A stretch of 64,000 nucleotides of DNA from positions 66,598,907 to 66,662,906 of the forward strand of contig OZ018330.1 in assembly GCA_963969495.1 (NCBI GenBank). The letters are read 5' to 3'. Made by a program: the position numbers and the translations under genes. The notes below the pieces were generated by a model. It did not search any database. It was not told the origin of the DNA and saw nothing but the letters and a program-made list of their open reading frames with translations. Positions within the stretch are counted from its first letter, which is position 1. Every line of letters begins with the position of its first letter. Below, in pieces: positions 56,441 to 64,000 of this stretch. This DNA is from Ceratothoa steindachneri. Lineage: Eukaryota > Arthropoda > Malacostraca > Isopoda > Cymothoidae.

Positions 56441-57041
56441 ATGGTCTACCTTGGTGCCGCCTAAAGCACCGCGATTATTCTCGCCCTTGAAGACTCCCCC
56501 ATCCCTTGAATACCGTGTGGACCCCCTATCTGCTACACTCGCCAAAGTACTTCGTGATCTCGACCACCTCCAATAATCTGGTCGAAGCACGCGTCAAGGG
56601 ATCTACCAGATTCCTGTGGTGTCTGGGGCTCATTGAGTTCAAGGTCAAACTCAAACCAGCCGCCATAGCAACTAAGGTATTTAAACTCCAGTAGAGACAA
56701 TTAACCTATTTATGGTATATTAAAGTGAGTAGCTAATTTGCCAATATTACAGGGTCAAGTTAATTGGAGTCATTTTTGTGTATCTTAATATTCGTAATAT
56801 TTCTGTGGTTCATGTTTTGTTTTTGTTTAGTAACTTGTTAAATTATAAATATAAGTTTATTTTGGGAATTCCTGTGCATTTCTTTATATCCTTATGAGTT
56901 GAAGCGGTTATTCCTTAAAACAACAACATTAGCACTCTTAAAACAAAGCCTACTTCATCGAAGAAGTATATCACGTCCACAAAGAATAACAGGACAAAAG
57001 TGGTGTCAGGTGTGGAGTGATCAAAAGGAGAAATTCTGCTA
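56441..57041. other. Spacer between repeat arrays, PBS-like motif
   Basis: Mixed sequence. TGGTGTCAGGTGTGGAG near 57,001 resembles a tRNA-Leu primer-binding site of LTR retroelements, and AATAACA ten bases before it could be an LTR end. No gag-pol follows; satellite begins within 40 bp. Confidence 0.25.
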
Positions 57042-59410
57042 CACATAATATTGTTGTCAATGAAAATCCAATTGCTGAAAACACATCAGAATAATTTCAC
57101 CAAAGAACTGACTACTTCTATAAACCTGTAATACTGTCGTTAAAGATAATCACTTTTTTTCTATAGAAATCGTAATATTTTCCTCACAAAAAGTAAGATC
57201 CGCTCCATACTCATATTTATATTGTCGCCAAAGAAATTTAGCTCCTTTGTATACGCATTATAATATTGTCACCAAAGAAAATCAGTTGCAGTCAATTAGT
57301 ATCGTAATATTTTCGATAAAAAAATAACTTATTTCCTATACCCATCATAATAATTTCCCTAAATAGAATTTATACCTTTTTATACCCATCATAATAATTT
57401 CCCTAAATAGAATTTATACCTTTTTATACCCATCATAATATTTTTCTAAACGAAATTAATTCTTTTCTATGCGCATCTTAATATTGTCACTAAAGAAAAT
57501 CACTTACTCTCTATATGCTTCATAATACACTACAAAAGTACATAACTTTCCCCCTTATAAAAATATAGTCGCTAGAGAAATCTCTCCCTTTCTTGACGAA
57601 TCATATTACTTTCGGCAAAGAAAATCGGTTCTTTCATTACGCATCATAATATTGGCACCATAATATTTCTATTTTTATTGTTACATTGTGTGAAAAGAAA
57701 ATAACTTTTTTTCCCTAACCATCATTCTTTTTCGCCAAAGAAATTGAGCTCATTTCTTTAAATATTATAATATTGCGCTAGAAAAATGCATTCTTTTAGA
57801 GACGCATCATAATATATTTGCTAATGAAAATCATTTCCTTTATATACGAATCCTATAATTGCAACAAAGTAAATAATTTGATTCTAGACACTTCATAATT
57901 TTTTTTGCAAAAAATCACAACTTCCTTACACATCATAATATTGTCGTCAAGAAAATCTGTTCTTTTCTATACAAAACATAATATTGCAAACAAAGAAAAG
58001 TACTTCCTTTTTATACGTACTAGTATCATAAAATAAATGGCATCAAACAGTAAATATCTTTCCCATTATAATATTGATTGTACTATTGTTACCAAATAGT
58101 TTTGTAGGCAAAGAAAGTCACTTCCTTTCTAAACTCATAATATTTACGGCCAAGTAAATCAGCCTTTTTCAATATGCATATTAATATTGTTGTCAAGTAA
58201 AATAACTTCCCTATTCAATGCATTATATAATTTTGGCCAAAGAAAATATCTTCGTTTCTATACCTAATATATTGTCGTCATATAATATAACTTCATCTCT
58301 ATTACCATCATATTTGGGCGCCAAAGAAAATCAGCTCTTTTCTTTCCGCAACATATTATTCTCGTTAATGAAAATCATTTCCTTTCTATGCGCATCATAA
58401 AATTGCGCCGAAGAAAATAATTTCATTCGAGAGGCTTCATAATATTCGCCTAAAAATCCCTTCATGTCGATACCCAACATAATATTGTCGACAAAGAAAA
58501 CAACTACCTCTCCATACGTATCGAAATATTGTCGCCAAAGTAAATCACTTGTTTTCTGAAAGCATTATAATATTGTCATCAAAGAAAATCAGCTCTTTTA
58601 TATAAGCATCATAATATTTTTGCGAAATAACTCACTTCCTTTCTATACTCATGATAATATTGTAGTCAAAGAAATTTACTTTCTCTATATATGCATCCTA
58701 AAATCGTTGCCAAAAAAATCACTTCCTTTATATACTCATCATACTATATTGTGGCCAAAAGAAATCACATCCTATTTATACACATCATAAAGTTGTTGCC
58801 AAAGAAAATAGATTCGTTCATATATGCATTATAATATTTTCGCTAAAGAAAATCATTTATTTTCTATATGCAACATAATATTTTTAACCAAGAAAATTAC
58901 TTCATTTCTAGACTCATTATAATATTATTAGCAACGAAAATTGCCTTTTTCTATATCCAAAGAAATAAATTATTTTCCTTACACATCAAAATTTATTGCC
59001 AAAGTAATTCCCTTCATTCATATACTTAACGTTTTATTTTCGCCTAATTGAATCACTCCATTTCTATACGCATCCCTCACTTCCTTTCCATACGCATGTT
59101 AATATTAACACCAAAGAAAATCAGCTCTATTCTATATATGGATTAAATAAAATGACTTCGAGTTTAGACTGATCATAATATTTTGGGGAAAGAAAATAAT
59201 ATTTTCCAGACGCATCATAATATTTTCGATAAATAAAATCCTTTCAATACTCTACTTATCATATCATTGTGACTAATATTATAATGTTACTTCCTTTCCA
59301 TACTTTTCAGAATATTGTCGCAAAAAAATAATTTCCTTTCGACAGGTATCATAATATCGTCGTCAAACAAATTAACTTCCTTTATAGATGGATCATAATA
59401 TTGGCAACTT
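57042..59410 (+). repeat. 44-bp satellite array, about fifty copies
   Basis: The unit runs from CATAATATTGTCGCCAAAGA through AAATCACTTCC to TTTCTATACG, 43-46 bp long, and repeats for 2.4 kb with 10-35% divergence between copies. At 57343 and 57388 two neighbouring units of 45 bp are identical, so local amplification is still recent in part. The same unit fills the inner arms of the fold-back at 54.07-55.54 kb. No coding potential. Confidence 0.9.
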
Positions 59411-62400
59411 AGCTCATGGCAAATATGATTTTAACTTAATAAGATATAAGAAATTTCAATCTCGTTATTACCGGTAAATTATTGAATGAATTATCAAATT
59501 ACCCAGTTTTAGTTGCCTAAGGTGATTTGGACACCCTCTCCTGTTACAAAGTCTTTTACTCCTTTTCTTCTCATTCATATAAAAACTTCTCTTCATTACA
59601 CAACTTGACGAAAACAAAATGAAATGAGGTTCCAAAGGACTCTCATCAAATAAAAAGTATAAGTACATGAAAATATGCAGTAGAAAAAATAACAAAGTGA
59701 AGAATTATTCAAGTATATTTGATCAAATATTTTTAAAATTTATATTTAATAGCCAATATACACATTACATATTCGTATACAGCTTTGGAGAAGTTTTTCT
59801 TCATTTCTCGGCACCCAAGTAGAATGATTTACAAACAAATAATATATAATATTTATATTGAAAATTGATTATGAGTCTTTGTAACAAAAGATCGTGCAGA
59901 AGAAAATGAATGCCCTTTCATAATGGACCCTCTATTCTGATTATTGATAAGCCCCTTTAATAATGTTTCAAATGCTCAGTCCGCTACTACGTAACATCAT
60001 AGACTATCCATTTCACTGGTTAAATCAAAAGAAGTAAGGGAAGAAACTTTAGGTTTTCTATCTTTGATTACTACTTCAGTTATTTATCCCTGAACCATTG
60101 ACTCATTATATTTACTTAATAACGAATCTGAAACTAAAATGTTATTTTCCTCACTCTCTTCTTTGTCTTTCTGCCTCTTCTGCTTGTAGAAATAGTAAGC
60201 TGGATGTTGTTTTTGCATTCCTCTTTATCATCTTAGATTTCATACCATGAGAGGTTCTTTAAAATCAGCACATTTAAATAATTCATTATTTTTGAGATAA
60301 CTTATTAGTCCCAAAAAATCATTTAACCTATGTTTAGAGTATCATTTGATCAAAATTTTTTGATTTTTTAAAGAATGCGAAAGTATGATACTCTAATTCT
60401 TTCTTGTAACTTTTATTGAATTTACTCTTTTAAGAAAGAAGTGCCCTCTGAGGCTTTGATAGTACGTTCGAAGTGGCTAAGTACATTTTAGGTAGTAGCC
60501 AAAATTTACATTACTCATTAGAAATCCCGTCAGAAGAATGGATACTTTAGCTTCTCTGAATAGGTCATTGCAATCATGCTATTACATATTGTCGAGGTAT
60601 TTAGCAAAAGTTTTCGATCTTATCCTTTCTAATGAAAAATGATAAAATTCTTGTACATAATCATTTTTCTAATGAATGTATTCTAATGATTCATAAAAAT
60701 AGTCCGAATTTCTAACTTAACTCACCTAAACACTCTTGAATATCGGAACAACTATACAAGTAAAATCATAATTTTTATAGCAAAGTGGAAGGTTGGTGCC
60801 CAAAGGTGTATAGCATTATCGTCCTATTCTTCAATGATATATTAAATTATTTTCCCCCTCCGTAGTAGGTATTACCTTATTATCGGATTCAGACTGCTCA
60901 ATTACATACGCCAGACACAATTGATGAACGATCAAATTTTCTTTACCAAATTTGCATTGGATAACCGCTACTTGATGTAACACAGAAAACTCTTCATTTT
61001 GATTTAATCCAATTGCCTAAATCGCTTATTTGCGTCTTCTGTCATTTTTCCTCACAATACTTGAATGTATAATAAAAGAGCAATGTTCTTTTACCTCGTA
61101 TCATTGATATTCATAAACCCCGATCCTAGGCAAGTGTATACTCGTCAAATGAAAATGGGTAACGTAATCCAGCTTTAATTTAGCATGCGATGTATTCGGT
61201 TTAATCTCTTTCCTTGGTTTCATAATAATTTATAAACCAAATTTCCCCTCATTATAGTGCATTTCGCGGTCTTTAATCTTATATATTTTTCATCCAACTG
61301 CTCTGGATAAATTCACTTGACGTATTTTTCATAAAAATGAGAATATTCTTGCATGGTTATGCTAGTTGATGTAACTATATGGTTGACTATCTTGGGTTTC
61401 CTCAGAACGAACTTACCGTCACATTCATTTATCAATTAACACCGGAGGAGAAAGCAACGATTCTATTTCCTTCTATGTTCGTTTGTTTAGCTTATTTTTT
61501 TAATTCCCTATATTTCGGTTGATAGCTTTCCTTAGCTCACCTTTCGCAATCTAGAGCATTTGCGTTCAAAATTGATTTCGTGTTGTAAATTCTTAGGTGA
61601 TTGATTAAATGTTAATCTGGTGTTAAGTGTAAATCTAAGGTATAAACAAGTGGGTCTAGGCTTGTAAATAAAAGGTGTACACAAAGTTGATTGAAGTTTG
61701 CAAATTTAATATTGGTTTTTAAGGTTCAATTAATATCCCTTTGCGCTTTTTTATTTTGCTGACTTTGTGTATGTGCAATATTACCCTGATCTTGCTCACA
61801 CGTATTTGTGCAATAACTCCGTCAATTGATTTTGTTGAGACGAAATAGTTTGGGTTTGTTGTCTCTTGCAAAAATAATCACTGGGTCTACCTTCAAAAAT
61901 GCTTGAACGAACATTAAATTGGGACGTGTCTTCAAGCCTAACTTTGAGCCACCAACAGTTAAATTCTCTTTGCAACCTAAACCAGTCAGCATCGTCTTTA
62001 ATATTACTTGAAAAAATACTTTTTAGAAAAAGTAAATCCCTCTATAATCTGTTTTAGTCTATGCAAGAGCGAAAATGCGTGGGATTTAAAAGGAGGTACA
62101 AAATATGCCCGGAGAGAGAGAGCCCTAGTTTCGCTTGGGACAGTGAGGTCATCATTACCTCTGTTACATCATCCACTCCCTCGTGGGGTTAAAAGTTTTT
62201 TAGTTTTTATGAGACATAGTAAAGGCTTATGTTGTTTATTCATTCAGTTTACAGGCACAAAAGTAATAATTGAATGAAACAGCCCCGTACAAATTGTTCT
62301 ATAACTCTTTTTACAGCTTACTAGAGAACAATACCTCAGATCTAAATACACTTAAGAACATTCTAGTAGTTAAGACGTTGGAGTTTTACCGCCTCGGCAA

Positions 62401-64000
62401 AACTCCTAACTTGTATTTTTCCTACATTTTATATAAATCTCAAACTCTTCTTCTTTTATTTTATATATCATAATACTATAATGGAAAACGCCGGAAAAAT
62501 TTAGCCTTTAGGAGCAACTCAGTGAATAATAAAGTGTATATAAAATTAACCCAATTGTCAAAGCACATAAAAAGTCTTTTCCTTTTAATTTAAGACCGAT
62601 TTCTTGAAATTGTGAATCAAGATCTTGATCTTTACCGAAGTTGATCATTGGATTAGGACTTAAGTTCGGGGAGGGTTGGCTGTGTACAGGATTGACATTT
62701 TACTTCCTTAAAATATCCAGAGCCTTTTTTAAGAAGGTCACTTTATGTGTTTAAAGAATTAAATTACTACTTAATTATTTTTCCCTTTTTTAGACATACT
62801 GCATTAAAAGCCAACTCTTTAACTTTTCAGAGGCTGGAAGGCGTCAGATACTAAACTTTTATTCTACCCAAGGAATAATTAGGAATTGTTACTTTTTATT
62901 TTTTTATTGTACAACACAAATTGAATAAATTCAGAACTACTATAACTACTATAGCCTGAAAATGGTGCTTTACAAAAGCACACACTGGATACACTAGGAA
63001 AAATATGCACTCATCAACCTCAAAGAAAAAGAAGAAATAGATATTTCCTGTATTCGCGGAGTGATTGGTTGAAGATATCTTGCAAAAATAGTCGTGTACG
63101 AAGCTCCTTACGGAATAGATAAAACCTTCGAGAAAATTTGGTTGCACGGAGGCAATTTAGAACACCAAAAGATAAAGATTTACCATAAAAATACAATCGT
63201 GTTCTACGACATTATTCGGCTTGGAAGCGATTTCAAGAAACTGATGAGAGAATAATCGAAAAATATTTGGGGGGATACCAACTGGACAATTTTCTATATT
63301 AAAAACGTACCAGGTTACAGTGAGCGATATGTGTTATATATCTCTTCGGTCAAAAAGCTACAGATCAATAGCTTGGTAACGGAATTTGGAAATTTCTCTC
63401 ATTGAAAGGCTTATTACGTGCCTTTATTTGAGGGATGCTAGATTTTCTCCTTTTGGTATCTTGAAGGCCCTTTTTTTAATTCGTAATGTTGATGTTGTTT
63501 CTCTATCTGATTTTAAATTTAGGAGAAAGAAAGAATGGAAATGATCTCGAAGCCCACACATGCTTTGTACCTTCCCTAGAAAAATATTGTCCGCTCTCAG
63601 CCTTCATTTATGTGTGGAAAGCCCACCTACGCTAATCATTTGCATGGACGAAGCAAATTTATGGCATGTCGTTATCGGAAACAACTTTCTCAAGAGAGAG
63701 CGCATTTGGAGTTCCTTGGGTATAAGAGAATCCAATTGTCTCAGAAAAAGAATAAAACTTTGTCGAATATCATCACTTGGAAACACTTTTCTCTATGACT
63801 AAATAACCCATTAACTAAAGTGACATGATCAAGTGGACCTCCAGCAAGAAAGGGCCAATTTAACAACTCTAGCCACTAGATGGGGCCACCTGTTGGTAAA
63901 TTTATATCATATTTGAACTCAGTGGCCTCAATTACCTTTGGTAGCATTGGTTTTAGCTGGCTACATTAGGCCAGTGACTTATTACGGACAGAAAATGAAC
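59411..64000. other. Unassigned AT-rich DNA to window end
   Basis: No array, transposable-element motif or gene recognised. The longest frames (62008-62277, 63560-63802 and minus 63147-62896) have no known motifs and look like chance. Possibly intron or intergenic DNA. Confidence 0.4.

Noticed and set aside
56357..56694. Frames on both strands at the end of the A/B repeat
   Set aside because: They span a repeat monomer boundary, with no conserved residues between monomers.
63878..63897. CTCF-like motif CCACTAGATGGGGCCACC
   Set aside because: A single partial match in 64 kb without conservation or orientation partner is not evidence of binding.

Overview
This window reads as intergenic or intronic DNA from an AT-rich animal genome. 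I see no operons, ribosome-binding-site-led genes or long open frames of cellular function. Instead it holds (TA)n and (CT)n microsatellites, a tRNA-derived SINE, and many animal transposable elements: CR1/L2-, Rex1-, Jockey/R1- and RTE-like LINEs, a Penelope-like fragment, mariner and a second Tc1/mariner type, a hAT, a Helitron end and a solo LTR. The Jockey/R1-like LINEs and the HTQxVER-type transposon protein point to an invertebrate, most likely an arthropod, but the phylum cannot be fixed from this sequence. No host protein gene, rRNA or functional tRNA gene could be supported.

Left third (1-20 kb). Decayed Jockey-like LINE pieces lie on the minus strand at 275-740 and 5964-6854. A minus-strand L2-like LINE at 12.0-14.05 kb is split by a 933-bp mariner with a TA target duplication. 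A minus-strand Rex1/CR1-like LINE at 14.25-17.93 kb carries a nested tRNA-derived SINE (14.6-15.05 kb) and a broken Tc1/mariner-type transposase (16.4-17.1 kb). A Penelope GIY-YIG remnant lies at 19.6-19.86 kb.

Middle (20-44 kb). There is a 3.5-kb Jockey/R1-like LINE full of stops (20.3-23.8 kb). A complete but coding-dead hAT at 24,064-26,921 has terminal inverted repeats and a perfect 8-bp target duplication. A Helitron 3' end is at 28.2 kb and an RTE-like fragment at 29.3-29.8 kb. Two related CR1/L2-like LINEs sit on the plus strand: a decayed GC-richer copy at 32.3-36.3 kb and a nearly intact AT-rich copy at about 39.8-44.25 kb. In both, ORF1 carries a Cys-rich finger plus an SGNH-hydrolase (esterase) domain and ORF2 carries endonuclease plus reverse transcriptase.

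Right third (44-64 kb). A (CT)n-(AT)n tract and a minisatellite of about 60 bp precede a frameshifted HTQxVER transposon protein (45.9-46.9 kb). Further on are a gutted Jockey-like LINE (49.5-50.4 kb) and an R1/Jockey-like LINE cut by an 807-bp solo LTR (51.9-53.75 kb). From 54,071 to about 59,410 lies a 5.3-kb compound repeat block: a 1.47-kb fold-back, a two-type higher-order repeat, and a long array of a 44-bp satellite. The last 4.6 kb is unassigned AT-rich DNA.

Element assignments rest on motifs recognised by eye in translations. Clade names below superfamily level are provisional.
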